From Christensenellaceae bacterium (GTDB lineage Bacteria; Bacillota; Clostridia; Christensenellales; CAG-138), in the NCBI GenBank assembly GCA_031261085.1, contig JAISKB010000016.1:1-48916 (forward strand): DNA of 48,916 bases. The letters run 5' to 3'. Positions 1-8,539 of this stretch are shown piece after piece; the first letter of the stretch is position 1, and every line of letters begins with the position of its first letter. Below the pieces are notes generated by a model. That model was not told the DNA's origin and did not search any database. It saw nothing but the letters and a program-made list of their open reading frames with translations. The position numbers and the translations under genes were made by a program.

Positions 1-173
1 TTACCCTGATATGTTCTGTTTTTGAAATATTCCTTTTGCTTGCACTTATTCTATCATCATGCTCCTTTTTTGCCAAGCAATTTTTGGTTGTTATATATGA
101 TGTGGCAAGGCTGCCTTCATATCTTTTATGCCATTATGCCAATTCGCCCGGCCAGATTGAGCATGGCGAGGCA

Positions 174-200
174 ATAACGTTGCCACACTGTCAACGTTAT
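174..200. repeat. Perfect inverted repeat upstream of pnp
   Basis: The 9-bp arms ATAACGTTG (174-182) and CAACGTTAT (192-200) flank a 9-nt loop. A second hairpin, CCGTGT (218-223) with ACACGG (235-240), follows. Both lie upstream of the likely pnp -10 box, so they may terminate an upstream transcript, since rpsO often precedes pnp, or act as an operator. The rest of 1-327 is AT-rich and holds no convincing gene. Confidence 0.5.
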
Positions 201-274
201 CAATAGCGGTTTTTATGCCGTGTATGGCGGGCAAACACGGTAAATTAGTGCGTGCGTTTTTGCGGTAAATAGGA

Positions 275-280
275 TATAAT
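275..280 (+). promoter_or_regulatory. -10 box of a probable pnp promoter
   Basis: A TATAAT hexamer lies 48 bases before the pnp start. No good -35 hexamer is present 17 bp upstream, so this promoter is weak or activator-dependent, and pnp may also be read from an upstream gene outside the window. Confidence 0.45.
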
Positions 281-327
281 ACTAGGGTTAATGAATAATT
301 GAAATATAAGTACAAAGGAGCATGCAC

Positions 328-2421
328 ATGCAAGGAAAATTCTCAATGGAGCTGGCGGGTAGGGAGCTATCCGTCGAAACCGGCAAATATGCCGAACAGG
401 CCGGCGGCAGCGCGTTGCTGCGCAGCGGCGGCACCGCGGTGCTGGTATGCGCAACCGTAGCCAAAGCCCCGCGCGCCGGGGTGGACTTTTTGCCCCTTAG
501 CATCGAGTTCGAAGAAAAAATGTATTCCGTAGGTAAAATCCCGGGCGGGTTCATCAAGCGCGAGGGCCGTCCTTCCGAAAAGGCCGTGCTGACCGACCGC
601 CTTATCGACCGCCCGCTGCGCCCGTTGTTCCCCAAGGGGTTCCACAACGATATTCAGGTTATCGCCACCGTGCTCAGCGTCGATCAAGACGTGCAGCCCG
701 ATATTTTGGCCATGATCGGCAGCTCCATCGCGCTTTCCATCAGCGACGCGCCCTTCATGGGGCCCACCGGCGCGGTGGCCGTAGGCATGGTGGATGGCGC
801 CTTCATCATCAACCCAACCAGTGAGCAGCGCGCAAACAGCCGTCTGCAGCTCACCGTGGCGGGCACGCGGGATGCCGTGATGATGGTGGAAGCAGGCGCC
901 AGCGAGCTCTCCGAAAAGGAAATGCTCAGCGCCATACTGTTTGCGCACGAAGAGGTAAAAAGGGTCGTCGCGTTCATCGAGGAGATACAGGCCAAGGTGG
1001 GCGTGCCCAAGATGGAAGTAAACATCTATAAGCCCGAGGCGGAATTCACCGAGCTGGTGCGCACCTATGCCCTCGATAAGGTCGAATGGAGCCTGGACAC
1101 CTTTGACCGCGCCGAGCGCGAAGCGCGCAGCGAGCAGGTAAAGGCCGAAACCATAGAGCATTTTGCCGAAAACTTCCCCGAGAGCGCCGCCGATATCGAC
1201 GCCATACTCTATACGCTCACCAAGGAGACCGTGCGGGATAAAATCATAAACCGCAAGGTGCGCCCGGATGGCCGCAAGCAGGATGAGATTCGCCCCATTT
1301 GGTGCGAAACCGGGATACTGCCCCGCACGCATGGCAGCGCGGTGTTCACCCGCGGCCAAACCCAGGTGTTAACCATCGCCACGCTGGGCTCCATTGGGGA
1401 TGGCCAAACGCTGGACGGCATTGGCGAGGAGGACTTTAAGCGCTACATCCACCACTATAACATGCCGCCATATTCCACCGGCGAAACCCGGCCCGTGCGC
1501 AGCCCCGGCCGCCGCGAAATAGGCCATGGCGCCCTGGCGGAACGCGCGCTGCTGCCCATGGTTCCCACCGAGCAGGAATTCCCCTATGCGATACGCCTGG
1601 TTTCCGAGGTCATCAGCTCCAACGGCTCCACCTCGCAGGCCTCCGTATGCGCCAGCACCATGGCGCTGATGGATGCGGGCGTGCCGCTCAAAAAGCCGGT
1701 TGCGGGCGTGGCGATGGGCCTCATTAAAGATGAAAGCAACGGCAACCTGGCCGTGCTCACCGATATTCAGGGCCTGGAAGACTTTTTGGGCGATATGGAC
1801 TTTAAGGTAGCCGGCACGAAGGATGGCATTACCGCCATCCAGATGGACATCAAAATAAAGGGCATCGACGAGCAGATCCTAACCCGCGCGCTGGAGCAGG
1901 CGCGGCAGGGCCGGCTGTTCATACTCGATAAAATGCTGGAGACCATAGCCGCCCCGCGCGAGGAGCTTAGCCCCTTCGCGCCGCGCATACTCCAATTCAC
2001 CATCCACCCGGATAAAATCCGCGAGGTCATCGGCAGCGGTGGCAAAACCATCAACGGCATCATCGCCGAAACCGGCGTCAAAATCGACATCGAGGATGAC
2101 GGCCGCGTGTTCATCGCCTCGCCGGATATGGAAGCGGCCGAGCGGGCCAAAAAAATCATCGACACCATCTGCCACGACATCGAGGTGGGTGAGGTATTCC
2201 TGGGCAAGGTAGTCAACATTTTGCCCATCGGCGCGCAGGTTGAGGTGAAGCCGGGCAAAAAGGGCCTTGTGCACATCAGCCGCTTGGCCAACTACCGGGT
2301 CGAAAAGGTCGAAGATGAAGTGAAAATCGGCGATGAAATACTGGTGCGGGTCATCGCCATCAAGCCGGATGGCAAAATCGACCTCACCCGCAAAGAGCTG
2401 CTGCCCGACGCAAAAAAATAA
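328..2421 (+). CDS. pnp: Polyribonucleotide nucleotidyltransferase (PNPase)
   Basis: This is a phosphorolytic 3'-5' exoribonuclease of mRNA turnover that acts as a cytoplasmic homotrimer. The protein is about 697 residues, the usual length. It has two RNase PH-like domains (roughly 1-220 and 310-530) joined by an all-helical linker, then a KH domain with the GSGGKTI signature near residue 570 and an S1 domain (GLVHISRLA) at the C-terminus. The start is placed at 328 because AAAGGAG (314-320) is 7 nt from that ATG, whereas the in-frame ATG at 322 is too close. It heads a block with ylxY and an M16 peptidase, the same order as in Bacillus. Confidence 0.97.
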   Translation: MQGKFSMELAGRELSVETGKYAEQAGGSALLRSGGTAVLVCATVAKAPRAGVDFLPLSIEFEEKMYSVGKIPGGFIKREGRPSEKAVLTDRLIDRPLRPLFPKGFHNDIQVIATVLSVDQDVQPDILAMIGSSIALSISDAPFMGPTGAVAVGMVDGAFIINPTSEQRANSRLQLTVAGTRDAVMMVEAGASELSEKEMLSAILFAHEEVKRVVAFIEEIQAKVGVPKMEVNIYKPEAEFTELVRTYALDKVEWSLDTFDRAEREARSEQVKAETIEHFAENFPESAADIDAILYTLTKETVRDKIINRKVRPDGRKQDEIRPIWCETGILPRTHGSAVFTRGQTQVLTIATLGSIGDGQTLDGIGEEDFKRYIHHYNMPPYSTGETRPVRSPGRREIGHGALAERALLPMVPTEQEFPYAIRLVSEVISSNGSTSQASVCASTMALMDAGVPLKKPVAGVAMGLIKDESNGNLAVLTDIQGLEDFLGDMDFKVAGTKDGITAIQMDIKIKGIDEQILTRALEQARQGRLFILDKMLETIAAPREELSPFAPRILQFTIHPDKIREVIGSGGKTINGIIAETGVKIDIEDDGRVFIASPDMEAAERAKKIIDTICHDIEVGEVFLGKVVNILPIGAQVEVKPGKKGLVHISRLANYRVEKVEDEVKIGDEILVRVIAIKPDGKIDLTRKELLPDAKK

Positions 2422-2502
2422 ATCATATATATGCAAGGGCGGGGCTATGACCTCGCCCTGCTGCATAGCATAGAGTATACCAATATATGGGGGATATGCT
2501 CT

Positions 2503-3183
2503 ATGCAAAAACGCCATGCCGGACACGCTGTCACCAATCTGCTGCTGCTGCTGATCATCGCCGCGCTGTATTTGGCCACTGTAGAACCGCAGGCGGTGCG
2601 GGTAAACGCGCCGGTATACAGGGGTTCTTCCCCCAATATGGCCGCGCTGCAATTCACGGTGGATTACCCTGCCGCCGCGCTGCCGGATATACTCGATACG
2701 CTGCAGGCGGCGGGCGCGCACGCCACCTTCGCGGTGAGCGGCGCGTGGGCCGGCGAATACCCGGGCTTGGCGCGGCGCATGGCCGAGGAGGGGCACGAGC
2801 TGGCCACCATGGGGTATAACCCGGCGTTCGACGGCAAGCTATCCTTGGTGCAAACCGATATAGAAACCTCGCTGCGCGTGATAGAGCAGGCCTCGGGCGT
2901 GCGGCCCACGCTATACTACAGCGGCACGCGCGGGGTGGCCATATCGGGCCGGGCGGCCAAAAAATTGGGGCTTACACAGGTGCTCTGCACGGTGGATTTG
3001 CTCTGCGCGCGGGGCACAGCCTCCGATATCGTGCTGCGCGTATCGAATGAGCAAATACCGGGCAGCATCCTATTAATGCAGCCTACCCGCGCCGCGGCCG
3101 GCGCGCTGGGCATGATATTGCAGGTATTAGATCAGAAAGGAATAACGGCCACCACGACATCCGGCGTGCTGGGCCGCGCATAA
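2503..3183 (+). CDS. ylxY: YlxY-like degenerate polysaccharide deacetylase, membrane-anchored
   Basis: The 226-residue protein has an N-terminal hydrophobic segment (about residues 11-25) followed by a NodB-like fold. The catalytic signatures are eroded. Where active deacetylases have TFDDGP, this protein has FTVDYP. After GHELATMGYN the metal-binding His of the HxxxH pattern is missing, and RPPYG is replaced by RPTLYYSGTRG. Hydrolysis is therefore doubtful. The identity rests on fold-level resemblance plus position between pnp and the M16 peptidase gene, where Bacillus carries ylxY. The start at 2503 follows a GGGGGA site and removes 24 unlikely residues from the longest frame. Confidence 0.68.
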   Translation: MQKRHAGHAVTNLLLLLIIAALYLATVEPQAVRVNAPVYRGSSPNMAALQFTVDYPAAALPDILDTLQAAGAHATFAVSGAWAGEYPGLARRMAEEGHELATMGYNPAFDGKLSLVQTDIETSLRVIEQASGVRPTLYYSGTRGVAISGRAAKKLGLTQVLCTVDLLCARGTASDIVLRVSNEQIPGSILLMQPTRAAAGALGMILQVLDQKGITATTTSGVLGRA

Positions 3184-3186
3184 CAC

Positions 3187-4455
3187 ATGATTCAAAAAGC
3201 AACGCTGCAAAACGGCATACGCGTTATTGCCGAACCTATGGAAAACTACCGCTCCGTATCCATGGGGGTATGGGTCGGCGCGGGCTCTATATACGAAGAC
3301 GAAACTATAGCGGGCGTATCGCACTTCATCGAGCATATGCTCTTTAAGGGGACGAGCCGCCGCACAGCGGGGGATATTGCCGGGGAAATGGATGCTCTGG
3401 GCGGCAACCTCAACGCCTTCACGGCCAAGGAATGCACCTGCTTTTATGCCAAGGTGCTCGATGAGCATATGCGCCGCACGGCGGATATTTTAGAGGACCT
3501 GGTGCGCCACGCCAAGCTCGATGCAGAGGACATAGCCCGTGAAAAGGGCGTGGTATGCGAAGAGATACTCATGATGCAGGATAGCCCGGAGGACTTGGTA
3601 CACGAGGCCCTGGGCGAGGCGATGTATGGGCAAACGCCGCTGGGCAAGCCCATATTGGGGAGCGAAAGCAGCGTGCGCGCGCTCACGCGGGAGGATATTG
3701 GCGCGTATATGGCGCGCAGGTACCGACCCGACAACATGGTGATTGCCTGCGCGGGGCATTTTGTACTGCCCCAGCTTGTAGATATGCTAAACGAGGTATT
3801 CGCGGGCGGCGAAGCGGGCCTGGCACAAAAAGAAGCCCTGCCGCAGAGCCGGTTGATTGAAGCGCGGCGGTTTACCGCCCTCGAAAAGGATGTGGAGCAG
3901 GTGCACCTGTGCCTGGGCTTCCCCGGGTTTGCGGCGGATACCAAGGAGCACTTTGCGCTGCTGCTGCTAAACAACGCGCTGGGCGGCTCGATGAGCAGCC
4001 GTCTGTTCCAGAGCATCCGCGAGGAGCGGGGCATGGCGTATTCGGTGTATTCCTACCCCTCCGCGTTTTGCGATACGGGCTACTTTGCGCTGTATGCCGG
4101 CACCGGCGAAAAGCAGGCCGCCGAGGTGGCCGAGCTGATGCTGGCGGAGGCCGCCAAGGTGAAGGCCGAGGGCATCACGCCGCAAGAATTCAAGCGGGCC
4201 AAGGAGCAGCTCAAGGGCAGCTACATGCTCTCGCAGGAGAGCACCTCCGCCCGGTCGGGCGCCATAGGCCGCAGCGAGCTGCTGCGGGGCCGCGCCTACG
4301 AAGAAGAGGATATGCTCCTTCGCATCGAGGAGGTGCGCATGGAGGATGTGGCGGCCATACTGCCCACTGTGCTCGATACGGGACGCATGGCCTGCACGGT
4401 GATAGGCCGGGCCAAGCAGCACCGGGCGGTGCAAAAGGTGATAGATAAGGCATAA
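3187..4455 (+). CDS. ymxG: M16-family zinc metallopeptidase (YmxG/MlpA-like)
   Basis: The 422-residue protein is a processing-peptidase-like protease. The inverted zinc motif HxxEH is present as HFIEH near residue 47, with the distal Glu expected in the segment around residue 120. The C-terminal half carries the second M16 domain, including the typical SSRLFQSIREERGMAYSV stretch. It starts three bases after the ylxY stop with only a weak ribosome site, which suggests translational coupling. The family acts in cytoplasmic or envelope-proximal proteolysis, and the Bacillus homologue affects exoprotease production. Confidence 0.93.
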   Translation: MIQKATLQNGIRVIAEPMENYRSVSMGVWVGAGSIYEDETIAGVSHFIEHMLFKGTSRRTAGDIAGEMDALGGNLNAFTAKECTCFYAKVLDEHMRRTADILEDLVRHAKLDAEDIAREKGVVCEEILMMQDSPEDLVHEALGEAMYGQTPLGKPILGSESSVRALTREDIGAYMARRYRPDNMVIACAGHFVLPQLVDMLNEVFAGGEAGLAQKEALPQSRLIEARRFTALEKDVEQVHLCLGFPGFAADTKEHFALLLLNNALGGSMSSRLFQSIREERGMAYSVYSYPSAFCDTGYFALYAGTGEKQAAEVAELMLAEAAKVKAEGITPQEFKRAKEQLKGSYMLSQESTSARSGAIGRSELLRGRAYEEEDMLLRIEEVRMEDVAAILPTVLDTGRMACTVIGRAKQHRAVQKVIDKA

Positions 4456-4472
4456 GGAGGCGAGGGCAGGCG

Positions 4473-4841
4473 ATGGACAAGCTGGAAACCATATTCGCCA
4501 TGCAGCAGGCGCTGGATGCGGATATTGCGCAGCGGCGCAACCTGGAGTTTAGCATGGAGCAGTGGCTGCAAAAGGACGCCATGGCGCTCATCGTAGAGGT
4601 GAGCGAGCTGTTGGACGCCGTAAATTACAAGTGGTGGAAAAACCCTCAGCCGCTCAATATGGAGCACATCAAAGAAGAGCTTGTGGATGTGCTGCACTTT
4701 TATATCAGCATGTGCTGCCGGGCGGGTATGGACGCGAACGAATTGTTTGCCGTATACAGCGCCAAAAACCAAGAAAACTTCGACCGCCAGCAGGGGAAAT
4801 CCACCAAGGCGGGGTACGAAGCCAGCGCAATCGGGGGGTAA
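4473..4841 (+). CDS. Dimeric dUTPase-like (MazG-fold) nucleotide pyrophosphohydrolase
   Basis: The 122-residue all-alpha protein contains the EVSELLDAVNYKWWK helix and the EELVDVLHF helix, which supply the acidic Mg2+ ligands of all-alpha NTP pyrophosphatases. The WW pair and surrounding residues are characteristic of dimeric dUTPases, so hydrolysis of dUTP to dUMP and pyrophosphate is the likely reaction. It lies 17 bases after the peptidase gene and 3 bases before the next gene, within one operon. Other MazG-fold substrates cannot be excluded. Confidence 0.8.
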   Translation: MDKLETIFAMQQALDADIAQRRNLEFSMEQWLQKDAMALIVEVSELLDAVNYKWWKNPQPLNMEHIKEELVDVLHFYISMCCRAGMDANELFAVYSAKNQENFDRQQGKSTKAGYEASAIGG

Positions 4842-4844
4842 AAC

Positions 4845-6035
4845 ATGGCACGTATCAAGCGCAGGCGCGTGAGCCCACGCTTTTATCTGTTTTTATGCGC
4901 GGCGGTTGTGGCCGTTGTGGCCGCGGTGCTGCTGTGGCCTATGCGCCGCAGCGGTACGCTTTCCGCGGGCAGCCAAAAGGTGTATATGCAGGCCACGGCG
5001 GTGCTCATACGCGATGAAGTCAGCAGCGCGGCCGAAAAGTATGACCGCGTGCGGTATCAGGTATTGGAGGGCGCGCAGGTCAACGCCGAGATGCCGGTGG
5101 CGGTCGTGTATAAATGGGGCTATACCGATGAGATGACGCAATCGCTGCTGGCGGTGCAGCAGCAGATATACAAAAAGCAGGTAGAGCTGCTGGGCAGCGC
5201 GGAAAACGCCGAGCTGTCCTCGGTAAACACGCAGATCATCGCCAAGGAGGCCGCAATCCGCGCGAGTGTGCGCCGCGAACCCATCGGCGAAGAACCGCCC
5301 GGCGACCTGCTGGCGCTGGAAAACGATCTGCAGGCGCTGATGCAGCAGCGTATGGCACTGCTCAAACAGGGCGTGCAGCCCGATGAATCCTTAAACGCCT
5401 TATATGCCGAGGAGACCACCCGGCAAACGCAGCTGGCGGAATACACCAGCGATATGATTGCCAAGGGCAGCGGCGTGGTCAGCTTTTATTTCGATGGCTA
5501 TGAACAGGTGCTCATGGCCAGCAAGCTCGATGTTGTGAGCGCCGGCCTGCTGAACAATGTGATAGCGGGCGCCGCAAGCGGGGCGGCGGCAAGCTCCGAG
5601 ATTATGCTATACAGGCTGGTAAACCCCACGCGCTGGTATTTGGCGTTCGTCACGCCGCGCAGCCAGGCGCTGCGCTTGGCGCAAGGGCAAGCCTATACCG
5701 TAGAGCTGGAATTGGACAACGCCGAGGGCAAGCTCTATACGGGCACAGCGCTCGCGCCCAGCATATACGAAAACGGCGTGGTGAACATGCTGGAGTTTGC
5801 AGAGGATATGGGGGATTTAATCGGGGTGCGCACGGCGCATGTTACCCTGAGCGCACAGGTGAGCGGCTTTAAGCTGCCGCTCAAGGCGATTAAGCTTAAA
5901 GAAGGCGCGCCCGTGCTCTCTACGCAGGGCGGCGAAATACCGCTCGACGTGCTCAGCGTAGAAGGCGATACGGCCATAGTGCAAGCCCAGGATGGCGCCG
6001 GGCTGTATGCCGGGCAAAAATACGATGTGAACTAG
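4845..6035 (+). CDS. HlyD-like membrane-anchored protein of the cell-division neighbourhood
   Basis: The 396-residue protein has a basic N-terminus, a single membrane helix (about residues 14-33) and a large extracytoplasmic part. After the helix comes a biotinyl-lipoyl-like strand region (around the VLEGAQVNAEMPVAVVYKWG stretch), then an alpha-helical section (about 85-190), and a beta-rich C-terminal part. This is the architecture of HlyD/periplasmic-adaptor-like proteins often found beside yggS and sepF in Firmicutes. No export ATPase or permease is adjacent, so a structural role in division or envelope assembly is as likely as transport. The function is not established. Confidence 0.7.
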   Translation: MARIKRRRVSPRFYLFLCAAVVAVVAAVLLWPMRRSGTLSAGSQKVYMQATAVLIRDEVSSAAEKYDRVRYQVLEGAQVNAEMPVAVVYKWGYTDEMTQSLLAVQQQIYKKQVELLGSAENAELSSVNTQIIAKEAAIRASVRREPIGEEPPGDLLALENDLQALMQQRMALLKQGVQPDESLNALYAEETTRQTQLAEYTSDMIAKGSGVVSFYFDGYEQVLMASKLDVVSAGLLNNVIAGAASGAAASSEIMLYRLVNPTRWYLAFVTPRSQALRLAQGQAYTVELELDNAEGKLYTGTALAPSIYENGVVNMLEFAEDMGDLIGVRTAHVTLSAQVSGFKLPLKAIKLKEGAPVLSTQGGEIPLDVLSVEGDTAIVQAQDGAGLYAGQKYDVN

Positions 6036-6044
6036 GAGCCTAGC

Positions 6045-6737
6045 ATGTGCATTGCAGAAAATTACCTTGCGCTGGAAGCGAACATAGCCGAGGCGTGCCG
6101 CCGGTCGGGCAGGCCCCGTGAAGAGGTGCGGCTCATCGCCGTCACCAAATATGTGGAGATGGAGCGTATAGACCAGGCCGTGCGCGCCGGCGCGCGTGAG
6201 GTCGGCGAAAACCGCGCGCAGGAATTGGTGCGCAAAATGGAATACTTTGACGCCGCCGGCGTTAAGAAACATTTGATTGGACAACTGCAAACGAATAAGG
6301 TAAAATATATTCTAGGCAAGGTAGAGCTTATCCAGTCCGTTGACAGGCTGGAGCTGGCGCACGAAATCAGCCGCCTTGCCGCCAAGCAAAGCATAGAGCA
6401 GGGCGCGCTCGTCGAGGTAAACATCGGCGGCGAAGCACAAAAGGGGGGCATAAGCCCCAAAGCCTTGCCCGAGTTTCTTTCGGTAGTTTCCGCTTTGCCC
6501 GGCATCCGGGTTAAAGGGCTTATGTGCATACCGCCCCTTGTGGGGGAGGCGGATGCGCGCCGCTATTTCGCGGCGATGAAAAGGCTCTTCGACCAGATGG
6601 CGGAGCTGTGCATCCCAAATGTAGAGATGCGCGAGCTTTCTATGGGCATGAGCGGCGATTATATGGCCGCCATTTTGGAGGGCGCGACAATGGTCCGGGT
6701 GGGAACGGCACTGTTTGGCGCGCGCGATAAACTATAG
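6045..6737 (+). CDS. yggS: YggS/YlmE-family pyridoxal-phosphate homeostasis protein
   Basis: The 230-residue TIM-barrel protein matches the PLPBP family, which binds PLP and buffers vitamin B6 and amino-acid pools without a known catalytic reaction. The PLP lysine sits in LIAVTKYVEMERI (about residue 36), and VGENRAQEL, LIGQLQTNK and SMGMSGDY are family signatures. An AGGAG site lies just upstream. It precedes sepF, as ylmE precedes ylmF (sepF) in Bacillus. Confidence 0.93.
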   Translation: MCIAENYLALEANIAEACRRSGRPREEVRLIAVTKYVEMERIDQAVRAGAREVGENRAQELVRKMEYFDAAGVKKHLIGQLQTNKVKYILGKVELIQSVDRLELAHEISRLAAKQSIEQGALVEVNIGGEAQKGGISPKALPEFLSVVSALPGIRVKGLMCIPPLVGEADARRYFAAMKRLFDQMAELCIPNVEMRELSMGMSGDYMAAILEGATMVRVGTALFGARDKL

Positions 6738-6800
6738 CGGCCGGGGCAGGCGTATAGATAGACCAGCCGGCCTTATACAATTCTTTTTCTCCAAGCGCCA

Positions 6801-6817
6801 ATTAAAACAATTTTAAT
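6801..6817. repeat. A/T-only inverted repeat in the sepF leader
   Basis: ATTAAAA (6801-6807) and TTTTAAT (6811-6817) are perfect arms around a 3-base loop, immediately before the sepF ribosome site at 6822-6827. It could be a weak hairpin that modulates sepF translation or a protein-binding palindrome. Confidence 0.4.
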
Positions 6818-6834
6818 TGATGGAGGAAAGAAAC

Positions 6835-7296
6835 ATGGCAACGATTTTAAACAAGCTGATGGATTTTATCGGCATTGAAGAAACCGACGTCGACAGCGAT
6901 CTGTACGATGACGATTACTTCGATCACGCGGCGCAAGCCGAGGCCGAAAAGGTCGTCAGCATGGGCAACCGTGGCAGAAAACAAACGACGACCAACAGCG
7001 GCAATGTAGTAAGCATCCCCACAATGGCACAGTTGAAGATGATCGTGTATCATCCCATTAGCTATGAGGATACACAAAACATCATCGACAACCTCAAGAG
7101 CCGCAAACCGGTCATCGTCAACATGGAAGAGCTCGAAATCGAGTGCGCACAGCGCATTTTGGATTTCATGGCGGGCGCTATTTACGCCCTCAATGGAACC
7201 ATCTACAAGATTTCGCGCGGCATCTTCGTAGTGGCTCCCACCAACTACGATGTCATCGGCAACGATGAAACCGGCGTCGATGTAGACGTGATCTAA
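6835..7296 (+). CDS. sepF: Cell division protein SepF
   Basis: The 153-residue cytoplasmic protein bridges FtsZ to the membrane and shapes the septum. The N-terminus (MATILNKLMDFIGIEE) fits the amphipathic membrane-binding helix, then an acidic flexible linker, then the conserved DUF552 core with VIVNMEELE and QRILDFMAGAIYALNGTI. The ATG at 6835 is chosen because GGAGGA lies 7 bases upstream. The alternative TTG at 6817 would overlap the ribosome site. Its position after yggS and before a DivIVA-domain gene matches the Firmicute division cluster. Confidence 0.95.
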   Translation: MATILNKLMDFIGIEETDVDSDLYDDDYFDHAAQAEAEKVVSMGNRGRKQTTTNSGNVVSIPTMAQLKMIVYHPISYEDTQNIIDNLKSRKPVIVNMEELEIECAQRILDFMAGAIYALNGTIYKISRGIFVVAPTNYDVIGNDETGVDVDVI

Positions 7297-7314
7297 CGGT
7301 ATTGTGCGTGTCGT

Positions 7315-7336
7315 AAAAGCGGCTTTTGCCGCTTTT
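7315..7336 (+). terminator. Terminator-like hairpin between sepF and the DivIVA gene
   Basis: AAAAGCGGC (7315-7323), a TTTT loop and GCCGCTTTT (7328-7336) form a perfect stem with only a short T-run. It probably lowers rather than abolishes expression of the downstream gene. Confidence 0.6.
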
Positions 7337-7363
7337 GCGGCTGCCACAGTCAGTAGGGGGCAA

Positions 7364-7633
7364 ATGAGTATGCGAACAGACGAAATCATCAACTACAAAT
7401 TCAGCCGCGCCTTTCGTGGGTATGACATCATCGAGGTAGACGCCTTGCTCGATGAGATTGTGCGCTCGCAGGAGCGTATGGAGCAGGATGTGCGCCTGTT
7501 GGAGCTCCGCAACGATATGCTGCTCGAGGAACTGGCGCGTTTGCGCGTTGCGCGGCGCGAGAATCCATCGGCGCCAGATGCCGAAAAGCAACCTGCCGCC
7601 CCGCAGCCAACAACAAACCAAGTCGGCGCATAA
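7364..7633 (+). CDS. Short DivIVA-domain protein
   Basis: The product is 89 residues if it starts at 7364, or 87 from the ATG at 7370, which is better spaced from AGGGGG at 7355-7360. The N-terminal segment (INYKFSRAFRGYDIIEVDAL) is the DivIVA membrane-curvature-binding motif, followed by one coiled coil (about residues 25-65) and a Pro/Ala/Gln-rich tail. True DivIVA/GpsB proteins have a longer coiled coil, so this is a miniature member, perhaps GpsB-like, acting at septa or poles. A second stem with a T-run follows. Confidence 0.75.
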   Translation: MSMRTDEIINYKFSRAFRGYDIIEVDALLDEIVRSQERMEQDVRLLELRNDMLLEELARLRVARRENPSAPDAEKQPAAPQPTTNQVGA

Positions 7634-7652
7634 GGTATTACTTAAGCATATC

Positions 7653-7677
7653 AAAAGTGGCTTTACCACTTTTTTTG
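7653..7677 (+). terminator. Rho-independent terminator after the division block
   Basis: AAAAGTGG (7653-7660), a 5-base loop and CCACTTTT (7666-7673) are followed by further T residues. It closes the pnp-to-DivIVA block. Confidence 0.85.
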
Positions 7678-7745
7678 TTTTTGCCCATGCAAAAAGCGCG
7701 CCTTTGCGGCACGCTTAACAGCACTTGCTTAAGAAGTTTAAATCG

Positions 7746-8294
7746 TTACATGATTCTTGAGGCCACGCGCGCGAGGATGATGGTATCTTCGGCGCAATGG
7801 TTTTGCAGCCAGCGGTTGAGCACGCTGATGCAGCCGCCTACTAAAAATTCAGCGCTATATAGCAACGTGGGCCGCTCCAGCTGGGGATAGCGGCAATGCA
7901 GCACTTCCTGCGCATAATCGGAGCACCGCGACAGCAGCTCTACCGAAAAGCTCACATCGCCAAACTCGCCCATCAGCACCATAAACCGCTCCCGGTTTTC
8001 GGATACGTATTCAAACAGCTCCTTAAACACGGTTTCAGCCTCGGCCGCCATTTCGGCAGGCGTACGCTTGGTGATGATGGCATCTATATCTTGATAGATG
8101 CCCTGCTGTATCTGCTCCAGGACGGCACGCGGATCGCGGTAATGCACATACACCGTGGCGCGGGCTACGTCCGCCGCTTCAGCTAGTTCCTTAACGGTAA
8201 TGTCATCGACATGCTTGTGTTCCATAATGGACAGCAAGCCATCCTGCAACATTTTGCGTGTACGGCGTACACGGCGATCTTGGGTATCATGCAC
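7746..8294 (-). CDS. TetR/AcrR-family transcriptional regulator
   Basis: The 182-residue repressor-type protein has a helix-turn-helix at about residues 10-55 (ITVKELAEAADVARATVYVHY) and a variable all-helical ligand domain. The GTG at 8294 is preferred over an upstream in-frame ATG at 8381 because AAAGGAG lies 10 bases upstream. The ligand is unknown. It is transcribed toward the division block but is separated from it by a terminator. Two promoters precede it, one carrying a palindrome that could be its own operator. Confidence 0.88.
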   Translation of the reverse strand: MHDTQDRRVRRTRKMLQDGLLSIMEHKHVDDITVKELAEAADVARATVYVHYRDPRAVLEQIQQGIYQDIDAIITKRTPAEMAAEAETVFKELFEYVSENRERFMVLMGEFGDVSFSVELLSRCSDYAQEVLHCRYPQLERPTLLYSAEFLVGGCISVLNRWLQNHCAEDTIILARVASRIM

Positions 8295-8352
8295 CGTAAA
8301 TATACTCCTTTGCAGTCCGAATATTCTGTGTTTTTGTTGCAAATCTTTTATA

Positions 8353-8381
8353 ATAATATGATAGATATAGCATTTTGTCAA
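8353..8381 (-). promoter_or_regulatory. Proximal promoter of the TetR gene
   Basis: On the minus strand TTGACA (8376-8381), a 17-bp spacer and TATTAT (8353-8358) form a near-consensus sigma-70/SigA promoter 59 bases before the GTG start. Confidence 0.75.
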
Positions 8382-8485
8382 TTAAAATAATGTTTTTTTA
8401 TGCAAAAATTTGCGCCCCGATGTTTTTTTCTTGCAATTTCATAAGAATTCAGACAATTCATATCCGAGATTCTATTTTTTACTGT

Positions 8486-8514
8486 CTAATACCATACTTA
8501 GTGGTATTTGTCAA
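8486..8514 (-). promoter_or_regulatory. Distal promoter with palindromic operator
   Basis: Minus-strand TTGACA (8509-8514), a 17-bp spacer and TATTAG (8486-8491). A 21-bp inverted repeat, AATACCA-7-TGGTATT (8488-8508), fills the spacer and overlaps the -10, the geometry expected for repression by a dimeric regulator such as the adjacent TetR protein. Confidence 0.6.
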
Positions 8515-8539
8515 TTTCTTTTCGTATATATTGTGTGTT

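Noticed and set aside
6801..6817. Intrinsic terminator upstream of sepF
   Set aside because: The stem is A/T-only with seven pairs and lies directly against the sepF ribosome site, so strong termination is unlikely.
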